A DNA stretch of 32,004 nucleotides from Hyphomicrobiaceae bacterium (GCA_947472885.1 CANJBX010000044.1:1-32004); one strand, 5' to 3'. Numbered from the stretch's first letter, positions 16,045 through 24,449 are shown. Notes: generated by a model not told the origin, from the letters alone. Made by a program: numbers and translations.

Positions 16045-16818
16045 GTGAGTAGCGATTCGCTCCTGAGTATCCGGGACGTTTCCGTTCGCTTTGCCGGCAT
16101 CGTCGCGCTCGACGGCGTCTCGTTCGATGTCGCGCGCGGCGACATCTGCGGGCTGATCGGGCCGAACGGAGCAGGCAAGACCACGCTGTTCAACTGTCTC
16201 AGCCGGCTTTACACGCCGGCTGCGGGAACCATCGCCTTCGAGGGAGCGCCGCTACTCGGCGTGGCTGCGCACAAGATCGCGCAGCTTGGCATCGGGCGGA
16301 CGTTCCAGAACCTTGCGCTGTTCCGCACCATGACGGTGCGCCAGAACATTCTGGTCGGCGCACATGCCCATACGAAAGCGAACTTCGTCTCCGACGCGCT
16401 GCGCCTGCCGTCGGTGCGCGCGGAGGAAGCGCGGCTTGCGGGCGAGGCGGATGAACTGATCGCATTGCTGGACCTTGGCGGTGTTGCCGACGTGGCCGTG
16501 GATTCGCTGACCTTCGCCACCAAGAAGCGCGTCGAACTGGCGCGTGCGCTGGCCGGCAAGCCGAAACTGCTGCTGCTGGATGAACCGGCCGGCGGCCTGA
16601 ACCACGACGAAGTCGAGCAGCTGCGCACGTTGATCGGCGCTATCCGTGACCGGCTGAAACTTACGGTGCTGCTGGTCGAACATCACATGAATCTCGTGAT
16701 GCGCGTGTCCGACAAGGTCGTCGCGCTCGACTTCGGCCGCAAGATCGCCGACGGCACGCCGTGCGTCGTGCAGAACGATCCTGACGTCATCCGCGCCTAT
16801 CTGGGGACGGCGGCATGA
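16045..16818 (+). CDS. ABC transporter ATP-binding protein, LivG-like
   Basis: A 257-residue ATPase. Walker A is GPNGAGKTT, the Q-loop region reads IGRTFQNLALF, and Walker B with the catalytic Glu is LLLLDEPAGG. The signature region reads LTFATKKRVELARAL instead of the usual LSYGxQRRLEIARAL; the replaced signature residues are unusual but retain the small/basic pattern seen in some LivG homologues. The GTG at 16045 is preferred over GTG 16030 because GGGAGAG lies just before it. The stop codon overlaps the LivF start (ATGA), which indicates translational coupling. Confidence 0.92.
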   Translation: MSSDSLLSIRDVSVRFAGIVALDGVSFDVARGDICGLIGPNGAGKTTLFNCLSRLYTPAAGTIAFEGAPLLGVAAHKIAQLGIGRTFQNLALFRTMTVRQNILVGAHAHTKANFVSDALRLPSVRAEEARLAGEADELIALLDLGGVADVAVDSLTFATKKRVELARALAGKPKLLLLDEPAGGLNHDEVEQLRTLIGAIRDRLKLTVLLVEHHMNLVMRVSDKVVALDFGRKIADGTPCVVQNDPDVIRAYLGTAA

Positions 16819-17531
16819 GCGCGCTGCTGGAGCTGAAGGGCGTCAACGCGGCTTACGGCCAGTCGCAGGTCATCTATGACCTCAATCTTTCGGTTGCCGA
16901 TGGCGGCATCACGGCGCTGCTCGGCGCCAATGGCGCGGGCAAGACCACGACCTTGCGGACGATCTGCAACATGCGGGTGCGTTGCTCCGGCACGATTACA
17001 TTCGCGGGCAAGAAGATCGACGGACTGCAGACTGAGGACATTGTGCGGCGCGGCATCGCCCATGTGCCGGACGGGCGCGGCACTTTCGTACATCTTACCG
17101 TCGAGGAAAATCTCGTGCTGGGTGCTTACTCGCGCCGCGACCGTGCCGCGGTAGCGCAGGACATGGAGCGTGTGTTCGGCTATTTCCCGCGCCTACGCGA
17201 GCGCATCGCCCAGCAGGCTGGCACGCTTTCCGGCGGCGAGCAGCAGATGCTGGCGATTGCGCGTGCGCTGATGCTGCGGCCACGTTTGCTGCTGCTCGAC
17301 GAGCCTTCGTTCGGGCTTGCGCCGCTGATCGTGCAGGAAATCTTCCGCATCCTGAATCGCATCAATACCGAAGATGGCGTTAGCATGTTGCTGGTCGAGC
17401 AGAATGCCAACCTCGCGCTGTCGCTGGCACACGACGTCTATCTTCTCGAAACCGGGCGCGTGGTACTCAATGGTCCGGCGGCGCAGGTGCGCAACGACGA
17501 CAGCGCCCGCCGCGCGTATCTGGGGTATTGA
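16815..17531 (+). CDS. ABC transporter ATP-binding protein, LivF-like
   Basis: A 238-residue ATPase with Walker A GANGAGKTT, a canonical LSGGEQQMLAIARAL signature and Walker B LLLLDEPSFGL, ending in the LivF-type MLLVEQNANLALSLAHDVYLLE stretch. It overlaps livG by 4 bp. A 195-bp gap, filled by a palindromic repeat, separates it from the permease genes, although all five genes evidently form one transporter. Confidence 0.93.
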   Translation: MSALLELKGVNAAYGQSQVIYDLNLSVADGGITALLGANGAGKTTTLRTICNMRVRCSGTITFAGKKIDGLQTEDIVRRGIAHVPDGRGTFVHLTVEENLVLGAYSRRDRAAVAQDMERVFGYFPRLRERIAQQAGTLSGGEQQMLAIARALMLRPRLLLLDEPSFGLAPLIVQEIFRILNRINTEDGVSMLLVEQNANLALSLAHDVYLLETGRVVLNGPAAQVRNDDSARRAYLGY

Positions 17532-17564
17532 GGATGGCTCTCACGATCTCTCAATGCGGCTCGG

Positions 17565-17704
17565 TCTCACCCTCTCCCATGGGGAGAAGGTCGCGAACAG
17601 CGCGTGTTGCGCGATGTTCGCGGGGTGAGGGAGTACGCTCTCACACCAAAATATTTCCCCCTCACCCGGCGCTGCGCGCCGACCTCTCCCCATCGGGGAG
17701 AGGT
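17565..17704. repeat. Palindromic repeat element (CCCTCTCC/GGGGAGAGG family), copy 2, inside the importer operon
   Basis: It consists of two palindromic halves. The first pairs CTCACCC...GGGTGAG and, inside that, CGCGAAC...GTTCGCG (about 17592-17620). The second is a 10-bp stem ACCTCTCCCC/GGGGAGAGGT with a 3-nt loop (17682-17704). The second half shares the CCCCTCACCC...CCTCTCCC-loop-GGGGAGAGG arrangement with the copy at 10778-10895. It ends only 22 bp before the livH start and fills the livF-livH gap. Confidence 0.82.
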
Positions 17705-17726
17705 GAAGCGGGAGCGCGTTGCTGAC

Positions 17727-18593
17727 ATGGACACCTTCCTGCACCAGCTTCTTTCCGGCCTCGCCAATGGCGGCATCTATGCCAGCATCGGTCTGGCGCT
17801 GGTGATGATCTTCCAGGCGACCCACCACATCAATTTCGCGCAGGGCGAGCAGGCGATGTTCTCTGCCTATATCGCGCTGACGCTCATCCAGGCCGGGGTG
17901 CCGTACTGGGCGGCGTTCCTGATTGCGCTGGCATTCGCGTTTATCGCCGGCGTTGCCATCGAGCGTGTAGTCGTGCGGCAGTTCGACAATGCGCCGGTGC
18001 TGGCGGTGGTCGTCGTATTCCTCGGCATGCTGTTCATCATCAACAGCCTCGCCGGATGGCTGTTCACCTATAATGTGCAGGCGTTCCCGTCGCCGTTCCC
18101 GGTTGGGCTCGGCAGCAAGTTCCTTTCGGCGCATGAGATCGGGATGATCGGCGTCACCCTGGTGACGCTCGCGGTTGTCTATGCGTTCTTCCGCTTCACG
18201 CCCCTCGGACTTGCCATGCGCGCCGCCGCGCAGAACCCGGAAGCCAGCAGGCTGGTCGGCATTCGCGTTGGCTGGATGCTGGCGCTGGGCTGGGGGCTGG
18301 CGGGCGCGATTGGCGCGGTCGCCGCGATCATGGCGGCGCCGATTGTCTACATCGAGCCGAACATGATGGCCGGTATTCTGCTGTACGGTTTTGCGGCGGC
18401 GCTGCTTGGCGGTATCAACAATCCGTGGGGTGCGGCGGTCGGCGGCTTCATCGTCGGTGTCGCCGAGAATCTCGCGGGCGCTTATGTTGTCGGCACCGAA
18501 CTCAAGCTGTCGGTCGCGCTGGTCATCATCATCGTGGTGCTGGTGACGAAGCCGGCGGGTCTGTTCGGCCGCACCGTCGTGACGCGGGTATAG
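17727..18593 (+). CDS. ABC transporter permease, LivH-like
   Basis: A 288-residue inner-membrane permease with about eight hydrophobic segments. The opening LLSGLANGGIYASIGLALVMIF and the HHINFAQGEQAMFSAYIAL segment are characteristic of LivH. Start 17727 is chosen from the family N-terminus; the open frame upstream runs through the repeat element and is not expected to be coding. The nearest purine-rich site (CGGGAG, 17709-17714) is 12 nt away, longer than ideal. livM follows after 2 bp. Confidence 0.93.
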   Translation: MDTFLHQLLSGLANGGIYASIGLALVMIFQATHHINFAQGEQAMFSAYIALTLIQAGVPYWAAFLIALAFAFIAGVAIERVVVRQFDNAPVLAVVVVFLGMLFIINSLAGWLFTYNVQAFPSPFPVGLGSKFLSAHEIGMIGVTLVTLAVVYAFFRFTPLGLAMRAAAQNPEASRLVGIRVGWMLALGWGLAGAIGAVAAIMAAPIVYIEPNMMAGILLYGFAAALLGGINNPWGAAVGGFIVGVAENLAGAYVVGTELKLSVALVIIIVVLVTKPAGLFGRTVVTRV

Positions 18594-18595
18594 CC

Positions 18596-19600
18596 ATGAC
18601 CGTGCGCACAGAACCCGTGATGGCCGCTGCTCTGCCGAAGGCCTGGTCGGCGTGGCAGGCGACTGGTGTCGTGGCGTTGTTGGTGATCGCCGTGATCGTG
18701 CCGTTCGCGGTCAGCAGTTTTCATCTGCTGCAACTCACCATGGTGGTGATCTACGCCATCGCGTTGTTGGGGCTGAATATCCTCACCGGCTACAACGGCC
18801 AGATCTCGCTCGGTCACGGCGCGTTCTATGCCGTCGGTGCCTACACGATGGCGATCCTGATCGAGCGCGCCGGAATGCCTTACTGGTCCATCGTGCCGGT
18901 TGCCGGCATTGTCTGCTTCATTGTCGGTTTTCTGTTCGGCCTGCCGGCGCTGCGGCTGGAGGGCCACTATCTTGCGCTCAGCACCTTCGCGCTCGCCGTC
19001 GCGACGCCGCAACTGCTGAAGTTTCATGCACTGGAAAAATGGACGGGCGGCGTGCAGGGCACTTTTGTGCCGGGTTTTGCTGCGCCACTTGGGCTGCCGT
19101 TAGCCTGGGATCAGTGGCTCTATCTGTTCTCGCTTGGCATCGCGGCGGCGCTATTCTTCTTTGCCTGGAACCTGCTACGCGGCTCTACCGGAATAGCGAT
19201 CACGGCAATCCGCGATCATCCGATTGCGGCCAAGACCATGGGCATCAATATTTCGCTCTACAAGTTGCTGACCTTCGGCGTCAGCGCCATGTATACAGGC
19301 ATTGCGGGGGCGCTTGGCGCGCTGGTAGCGCAATTCGTGTCGCCGGACAGTTTCACGATCTTCCTGTCGCTAAGCCTTTTGGTTGGCGCGGTTATCGGCG
19401 GCGTAGCGTCGATCTTTGGCGCGATTTTTGGCGCACTGTTCATCCAGTTCGTGCCGAATTTCGCCGACCAGATTTCCAAGGCCGTGACCTGGGCGGTCTA
19501 CGGCCTGTTCATGATCACGTTCATGTACCTGATGCCGAATGGCATCGCTGGATTCCTGAAAGTCATCGGCGAGCGATTGCGCAGGCGCCGCAACAGTTAG
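18596..19600 (+). CDS. ABC transporter permease, LivM-like
   Basis: A 334-residue permease with an N-terminal hydrophobic anchor and the LivM signature LGLNILTGYNGQISLGHGAFYAVGAYT. The cytoplasmic coupling loop AITAIRDHPIAAKTMGIN is also present. It starts 2 bp after livH. Its C-terminus is short and basic (LRRRRNS). Its TAG stop (19598-19600) overlaps the TAA stop of the convergent MetE-3 gene (19597-19599 on the minus strand), so there is no room for a terminator between the two genes. Confidence 0.93.
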   Translation: MTVRTEPVMAAALPKAWSAWQATGVVALLVIAVIVPFAVSSFHLLQLTMVVIYAIALLGLNILTGYNGQISLGHGAFYAVGAYTMAILIERAGMPYWSIVPVAGIVCFIVGFLFGLPALRLEGHYLALSTFALAVATPQLLKFHALEKWTGGVQGTFVPGFAAPLGLPLAWDQWLYLFSLGIAAALFFFAWNLLRGSTGIAITAIRDHPIAAKTMGINISLYKLLTFGVSAMYTGIAGALGALVAQFVSPDSFTIFLSLSLLVGAVIGGVASIFGAIFGALFIQFVPNFADQISKAVTWAVYGLFMITFMYLMPNGIAGFLKVIGERLRRRRNS

Positions 19601-20727
19601 CCCCAGACTTCCTTTGCAATATCGACGACGCTCTTGAGCTTTGCCCATTGCTCGTCCGGCGTCAGCGTGTTGCCCTCCTCGGTGGACGCAAAGCCGCACT
19701 GCGGCGACAGGCACAGTTGATCCAGCGAAGCGTATTTGGTGGCTTCGTCGATGCGGCGCTTGATGGCGTCCTTGCCCTCCAGCGTGCCGCTCTTGGACGT
19801 GACGAGGCCAAGTACGACGGTCTTGTTACCCTTGGGCAACGCCGCGAGCGGCTCGAAGCCGCCGGCGCGATCAGTGTCCCATTCCAGAAAATAACCATCG
19901 ACCGCGAGATCGTTGAACAGTTTTTCCGCAATCGGCTGGTAGCCACCGGAACCAACAAAGGTTGAGCGGAAATTGCCGCGGCACAGGTGCGTGGTGACGA
20001 TCATGTCCTTCGGACGGTCCTTGATCGCGGTGTTGAACACCTGCCGGTAGATATCGAACTGGCGGTCCGGGTCGTCGCCGCGGTCGCGCAGCATCTGGCG
20101 CTGGTTGGTGTCGCAAAAGTAAGCGAACGCTACGTCGTCGATCTGGATATAGCGGCAGCCAGCGTCATAGAACGCCTTAATCGCCTTCGCGTAAGCCTTC
20201 GCGAGGTCGGAATAGTAGTTGTCGAGGTTCGGATAGACCTGCTCGCTGATGACTTTCCGGCCGCCGCGATAGTCGAGCATGCTGGCCGACGGGATCATCG
20301 CCTTGGGCGTTCTGGTCGTGTTGGCTTTCAGAAACCTGAAATGCTCGACGTGCGGGTGGCTAGAAAATCCCAGCTTGCCAATGACGCGCACCATGCGCGG
20401 CTTGAGTGTCGCGCCCTTGAACGACTGCCGCTTGTCGAAGCCGCCGGTCTGCGACTCCGGCTCCAGCCAGTAACCTTCGCAGCCGTCGAGATGTTCCAGA
20501 AAATCGAAGTGCCAGAACGCGCGGCGGAATTCACCGTCGCTGATGGCCTCCAGACCGATTTCTTCCTGCTCGCGGATTGCCTTACGGATTTCGTCGTCTT
20601 CGACGGCCTTGAGTGCTTCGGCGGTGATTTTGCCGGCCTCGTGCTGCTCGCGCGCGGCCTTGAGCGGCGCCGGGCGCAACAGGCTGCCGACATGATCGGC
20701 ACGGAAAGGTGGCGTTGTCCTGCGCAT
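19597..20727 (-). CDS. MetE-type zinc methyltransferase paralogue 3
   Basis: A 376-residue single-domain MetE/YxjG homologue. The start at 20727 gives MRRTTPPFRADHVGSLLRP, matching the N-terminus of paralogue 1, and is preceded by GGGGAAA; the frame is open upstream to 20847 but not supported. Zinc ligands are His247 and Cys249 (THLCRGN), Glu282 (FLEWDTDRAG) and Cys344 (SPQCGFAS). YIQIDDVAF (193-201) replaces QIDE. It is clearly closer to paralogue 1 than to paralogue 2, sharing the GGFEPL, AIKRRIDEATKY and SPQCGFASTEEGN segments. It converges on livM and is divergent from the DUF3237 gene. Methionine synthesis and another methyl/alkyl transfer are both possible. Confidence 0.88.
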   Translation of the reverse strand: MRRTTPPFRADHVGSLLRPAPLKAAREQHEAGKITAEALKAVEDDEIRKAIREQEEIGLEAISDGEFRRAFWHFDFLEHLDGCEGYWLEPESQTGGFDKRQSFKGATLKPRMVRVIGKLGFSSHPHVEHFRFLKANTTRTPKAMIPSASMLDYRGGRKVISEQVYPNLDNYYSDLAKAYAKAIKAFYDAGCRYIQIDDVAFAYFCDTNQRQMLRDRGDDPDRQFDIYRQVFNTAIKDRPKDMIVTTHLCRGNFRSTFVGSGGYQPIAEKLFNDLAVDGYFLEWDTDRAGGFEPLAALPKGNKTVVLGLVTSKSGTLEGKDAIKRRIDEATKYASLDQLCLSPQCGFASTEEGNTLTPDEQWAKLKSVVDIAKEVWG

Positions 20728-20825
20728 GCGTTTCCCCGCGTTGAAGTCTTGTTGTTTCCGCCGCATGTTACGTCGCGTTGTCGAGCGAAGCCAAGCGTGG
20801 GCAAGAAGACAGGGAAGGGCGGACC

Positions 20826-21296
20826 ATGGGCGGCAATATAGCGACACCGGATTTGACGCTGGTCACGGACCTGACCGTTCATGTCTTGCCGCCCATCGAC
20901 GTCGGCACTACGCCGCACGGCATGCGTCGCGTGGTGCCGCTGACCGGCGGCACATTCAGCGGGCCTCGGCTGAACGGCAAAATGATTCCGGGCGGATCGG
21001 ACTATCAATACTGGCGCACCGACGGCGTCACCGAGATCCATGCCCGTTACGTGCTGGAAACCGATACAGGCGCGAAAATCTACGTCGAGAACACCGGCCT
21101 GCGCCACGCGCCGCCGGAGGCGATGGAACGTCTCGCGCAGGGTCTGCCAGTCGATCCTAAGGCCGTCTACTTCCGCAGCGTGGCACGGCTGGAGACGGCT
21201 GACGCCGACCTGGCCTGGGTGAACCGCAGCATCTTCCTGTGTTCCGGCGCACGCTTTCCCGACCGCGTCGAAATCCGTATCTTTGAAGTCGGCTGA
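20826..21296 (+). CDS. DUF3237 domain-containing protein
   Basis: A 156-residue cytoplasmic protein with the DUF3237 pattern: GGTFSGPRLNGKMIPGGSDYQ (41-61), EIHARYVLETDTGAKIYVENTG, and the closing WVNRSIFLCSGARF followed by VEIRIFEVG. The family forms a small beta-barrel of unknown biochemical function and is often found in aromatic or xenobiotic catabolic regions. GAAGGGCGGACC precedes the ATG. It shares a 98-bp divergent intergenic region with MetE paralogue 3. Confidence 0.85.
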   Translation: MGGNIATPDLTLVTDLTVHVLPPIDVGTTPHGMRRVVPLTGGTFSGPRLNGKMIPGGSDYQYWRTDGVTEIHARYVLETDTGAKIYVENTGLRHAPPEAMERLAQGLPVDPKAVYFRSVARLETADADLAWVNRSIFLCSGARFPDRVEIRIFEVG

Positions 21297-21458
21297 AAAT
21301 CCAGCCGCAGGCTGCTTTGCCGCGCTTTCATTCCAGCAAGAGCCGGACCTGTTCTATTGAGGGGGCGCGGCAGGTCTGTTACGGTCACCGCAAGCAAAAG
21401 CGCGTCCCAAGCCGTCACAACAGTCACATAAACTTGGGACCGTACACGGGAGGATTTT

Positions 21459-22481
21459 ATGAAGCTTCGTACGCTATTGGTCGGCGCTGCGTTGGCCGGG
21501 CTGGCAGGTCCCGCTCTCGCGCAGGATAAGGTCGTCAATCTCAAGCTGTCGCACTGGGTTCCGCCGTCACATCCGCTGCAGAAGGCCGCTGAGGAATGGG
21601 GCGCCTCGTTGGAGAAGGCTTCCGGCGGCACCATCAAATCGACGGTCTATCCGTCGCAGCAGCTCGGCAAGGCCTTCGACCATTACGACATGGTGCGCGA
21701 TGGCATCGCCGAAGTCGGCTACATCAATCCGGGTTATCAGCCGGGCCGCTTCCCGATCATCGCCGCCGGCGAAATTCCCTTCATGATCGGCGAGGTGCAT
21801 AGCGGCAACAAAGCCGTCGACAAGTGGTACCGCAAGTATGCCGGCACCGAAATGAAGGACGTGAAATACTGCTTCTCCTTCATCCTCGATCCGACGACCT
21901 GGCACACCACAGCCAAGAAGAAGATCATGGTGCCCGACGACATCAAGGGCATGAAAGTGCGCCCGTCGCAGGCCACCATCGCGACCTGGGTCACGCAGCT
22001 CGGCGGCACCAATGTGCAAGCGAGCGCAACCGAAGTGCGTGACGTCATGGAAAAGGGTGTTGCCGACGCGGTGCAGTTCCCGTGGGGTTCGGTGCCGCTG
22101 CTGGGCGTCGACAAGGTCACGAAGTACCACATGGATGCTTCGATCGCGACGACCATGTTCCAGTGGCTGATCAACCAGAAGGTTTACGATGGCATGTCGG
22201 CCGCGCAGAAGAAGGCGGTCGATGATCATTGCACCAATGAATGGTCCGACAAGTTCGCCGGTCCGTGGGGTGATTTCGAGCGCGCCGGACTTGCCAAGGT
22301 CAAGGCATTGCCGGACCACGAAGTTTACACGATCACGCCTGACCAGCTCGCGCTGTGGAAGAAGTCGGCCGAGCCGCTGCACAAGACCTGGGCCGATGCC
22401 GTCAAGAAGGTCGGCGGCGACCCGGACACGATCATGAAGGAACTCCGCGCTGCGCTGGCTGAAAACAAGGCGGCGTACTGA
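21459..22481 (+). CDS. TRAP transporter solute-binding protein, DctP family
   Basis: A 340-residue periplasmic binding protein with a typical signal peptide (MKLRTLLVGAALAGLAGPALA, cleavage after residue 21). The conserved carboxylate-binding arginine lies in KVRPSQAT (Arg168), followed by the family motif ASATEVRDVMEKGVADAVQF. GGGAGG precedes the ATG. The protein binds an organic anion, probably with one carboxylate, for the DctQ/DctM pair encoded next. A strong hairpin separates it from dctQ. Confidence 0.93.
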   Translation: MKLRTLLVGAALAGLAGPALAQDKVVNLKLSHWVPPSHPLQKAAEEWGASLEKASGGTIKSTVYPSQQLGKAFDHYDMVRDGIAEVGYINPGYQPGRFPIIAAGEIPFMIGEVHSGNKAVDKWYRKYAGTEMKDVKYCFSFILDPTTWHTTAKKKIMVPDDIKGMKVRPSQATIATWVTQLGGTNVQASATEVRDVMEKGVADAVQFPWGSVPLLGVDKVTKYHMDASIATTMFQWLINQKVYDGMSAAQKKAVDDHCTNEWSDKFAGPWGDFERAGLAKVKALPDHEVYTITPDQLALWKKSAEPLHKTWADAVKKVGGDPDTIMKELRAALAENKAAY

Positions 22482-22522
22482 TCGCGGCAGTTCACATCAT
22501 GCTTGATTGAGAAGACAATGAG

Positions 22523-22549
22523 GACGGCGGCGATGCACTCGCCGCCGTC
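22523..22549 (+). terminator. Intercistronic hairpin between dctP and dctQ
   Basis: Perfect 11-bp stem GACGGCGGCGA/TCGCCGCCGTC with a 5-nt loop, 41 bp after the dctP stop and 29 bp before the dctQ start. No T run follows, so it is more likely a partial terminator or 3'-end stabiliser that keeps the binding protein more abundant than the permease. Confidence 0.7.
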
Positions 22550-22578
22550 TGTTATCGCGGGGGCGCGGCGGGGGAATT

Positions 22579-23142
22579 ATGGCGGGGACGGAAGCTAGAA
22601 TCGAAGTGCGCGGCGGCGACGACTGGGTCACGCGCAATGGCATGGACCGCTTCATCGCGATCATCGAACTGATCGCCGCGTTCTTCGTCGGTCTGGTGGC
22701 GGCAGACACGTTCATTTCGGTGTTGCTGCGTTACTTTTTCTCCATCGCCATTCCGGATGCCTACGACTTCGGCCGCCTGTTGCTCGGTGTGCTGATCTTC
22801 TGGGGCATTGCGGCGACCAGCTATCGCGGCGCGCACATCACCGTCGATTTGCTGTGGGCGAATGTCAGCCCGCGCTGGCAGCGCTACATGGATATTTTCG
22901 CCACGCTTGTCCTGCTGTTCGTGGTCGCGGTGCAGACCTACACGCTGTTCGACAAGGTCGCAGGAACCTACAACGACAATGTGCTGACTTTCGACCTCCG
23001 GCTTCCGACCTGGCCGTTCTTTGCGCTGGCGTGGATCGGCGACGTTTCGGCTGTTCTGCTGATCGGCATTCGCACCTGGCGGCTGATCTTTAATCCCGAG
23101 GCCATGGCGCGCGACGCCCACGAAATAAAGACGGTCGAGTAA
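22579..23142 (+). CDS. TRAP transporter small permease, DctQ family
   Basis: A 187-residue membrane protein with four hydrophobic segments in the DctQ layout and the conserved central RGAHITVDLL segment. The N-terminus has about 30 hydrophilic residues before the first membrane helix (AIIELIAAFFVGLVAADTFI). It starts 97 bp after dctP, and dctM begins 5 bp after its stop. Confidence 0.9.
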   Translation: MAGTEARIEVRGGDDWVTRNGMDRFIAIIELIAAFFVGLVAADTFISVLLRYFFSIAIPDAYDFGRLLLGVLIFWGIAATSYRGAHITVDLLWANVSPRWQRYMDIFATLVLLFVVAVQTYTLFDKVAGTYNDNVLTFDLRLPTWPFFALAWIGDVSAVLLIGIRTWRLIFNPEAMARDAHEIKTVE

Positions 23143-23147
23143 GCACC

Positions 23148-24449
23148 ATGAACACCGATCTCATTGCCATCGTAGGATTCGTCGTCCTGTTTGTCCTGAT
23201 GCTGCTGCGCGTGCCGGTCGGCATGGCCATGGGCCTCGTCGGCGTTACCGGCTTCGGTTACATCGTCGGCATGTCTCCTGCGCTGAAGATGGTCGGCCAG
23301 ACCTCGATGCGCACGGTCACCGATTATAATTTCGCCGTCGTGCCAATGTTCCTGCTGATGGGTGCGTTCGCCACCACATCCGGCATGAGCCGCGAACTGT
23401 TCCGCGCCGGTAATGCCTTTCTCGGCCATCTGCGTGGCGGTCTCGGCATTGCGACGATTGCGGCGTGCGGTGGCTTCGCCGCGATCTGCGGCTCGTCGGT
23501 CGCGACAGCGGCGACCTTCTCGAAGGTCGCCTATCCCGAAATGCGCCGCTTCAATTATCCGCAATCGTTCGCGACCGGCGTCATCGCGGCAGGCGGCACG
23601 CTCGGCATCATGATTCCGCCGTCCACGGTGTTTGCGGTCTATGGCCTCATCACCGAGCAGGACGTCGGCAAGCTGTTCGTCGCCGGCGTGCTGCCGGGCC
23701 TGCTCGCCGTCGCGATGTACATGATGACCATTACGATCATCGGCTACGCCAAGCCGGGCTTCCTGCCGGTCGGCGTGCGCGCGCCGTGGTCGGAAAAGCT
23801 CTCGGCCCTTAAAGACGTATGGGCGACGCTGCTGCTGTTCGCCTTCGTCATCGGCGGCATCTACGGCGGCCTGTTCACCGCGACCGAAGCGGCCGGCATG
23901 GGCGCCGGCGGCGCCTTCATCATTGGCGTGGTGCGCGGGCGGTTGTCCGGTGCGGACATTCGCCGCTCGCTTTTGGAAGCCACGCGCACCACCGCAGCGG
24001 TGTTCACGATCCTGATCGGCGCGTTGCTGTTCGGTTACTTCCTGACGGTGACGCAGACGCCGCAGAAGGTCACGATGTTCCTCACCGGGCTTGGGCTCGG
24101 CAAGTACGGCATCCTGATCCTCATCATGCTGATGTATCTCGTGCTGGGCTGCCTGATGGATGCCCTCGCCATGATCATCCTCACGGTGCCGATTATCTTC
24201 CCGGTGATCATCGCGCTCGGCTTCGATCCGATCTGGTTCGGCGTGCTGATCGTGATGACGGTGGAGTTGGGCCTTATCCACCCCCCTGTGGGAATGAATA
24301 TCTTTGTCATTAAAAGCGTCGTCGATGACGTGAAGATATCGACGATCTTCTACGGGGTGTTTCCGTTCGTCATCACGGACATCCTGCGGCTCGCCATCCT
24401 GATCGCGTTTCCCATCATCGCGCTCTATCTGCCGAGCCAGATGAAATAA
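23148..24449 (+). CDS. TRAP transporter large permease, DctM family
   Basis: A 433-residue transport subunit with about twelve membrane segments. Family motifs are VPMFLLMGAFATTSG, AACGGFAAICGSSVATAATF, GVIAAGGTLGIMIPPSTVF and VELGLIHPPVGMNIFVI. It works with DctQ in Na+-driven uptake of the anion delivered by DctP. It starts 5 bp after dctQ and is followed after 34 bp by a SnoaL-like secreted protein in the same direction. Confidence 0.95.
   Translation: MNTDLIAIVGFVVLFVLMLLRVPVGMAMGLVGVTGFGYIVGMSPALKMVGQTSMRTVTDYNFAVVPMFLLMGAFATTSGMSRELFRAGNAFLGHLRGGLGIATIAACGGFAAICGSSVATAATFSKVAYPEMRRFNYPQSFATGVIAAGGTLGIMIPPSTVFAVYGLITEQDVGKLFVAGVLPGLLAVAMYMMTITIIGYAKPGFLPVGVRAPWSEKLSALKDVWATLLLFAFVIGGIYGGLFTATEAAGMGAGGAFIIGVVRGRLSGADIRRSLLEATRTTAAVFTILIGALLFGYFLTVTQTPQKVTMFLTGLGLGKYGILILIMLMYLVLGCLMDALAMIILTVPIIFPVIIALGFDPIWFGVLIVMTVELGLIHPPVGMNIFVIKSVVDDVKISTIFYGVFPFVITDILRLAILIAFPIIALYLPSQMK

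Noticed and set aside
22968-24281. A 437-codon minus-strand frame opposite dctQ/dctM
   Set aside because: The translation is low-complexity (His/Arg/Asp/Glu-rich), typical of the complement of membrane-protein coding DNA. dctM is unmistakable on the plus strand.
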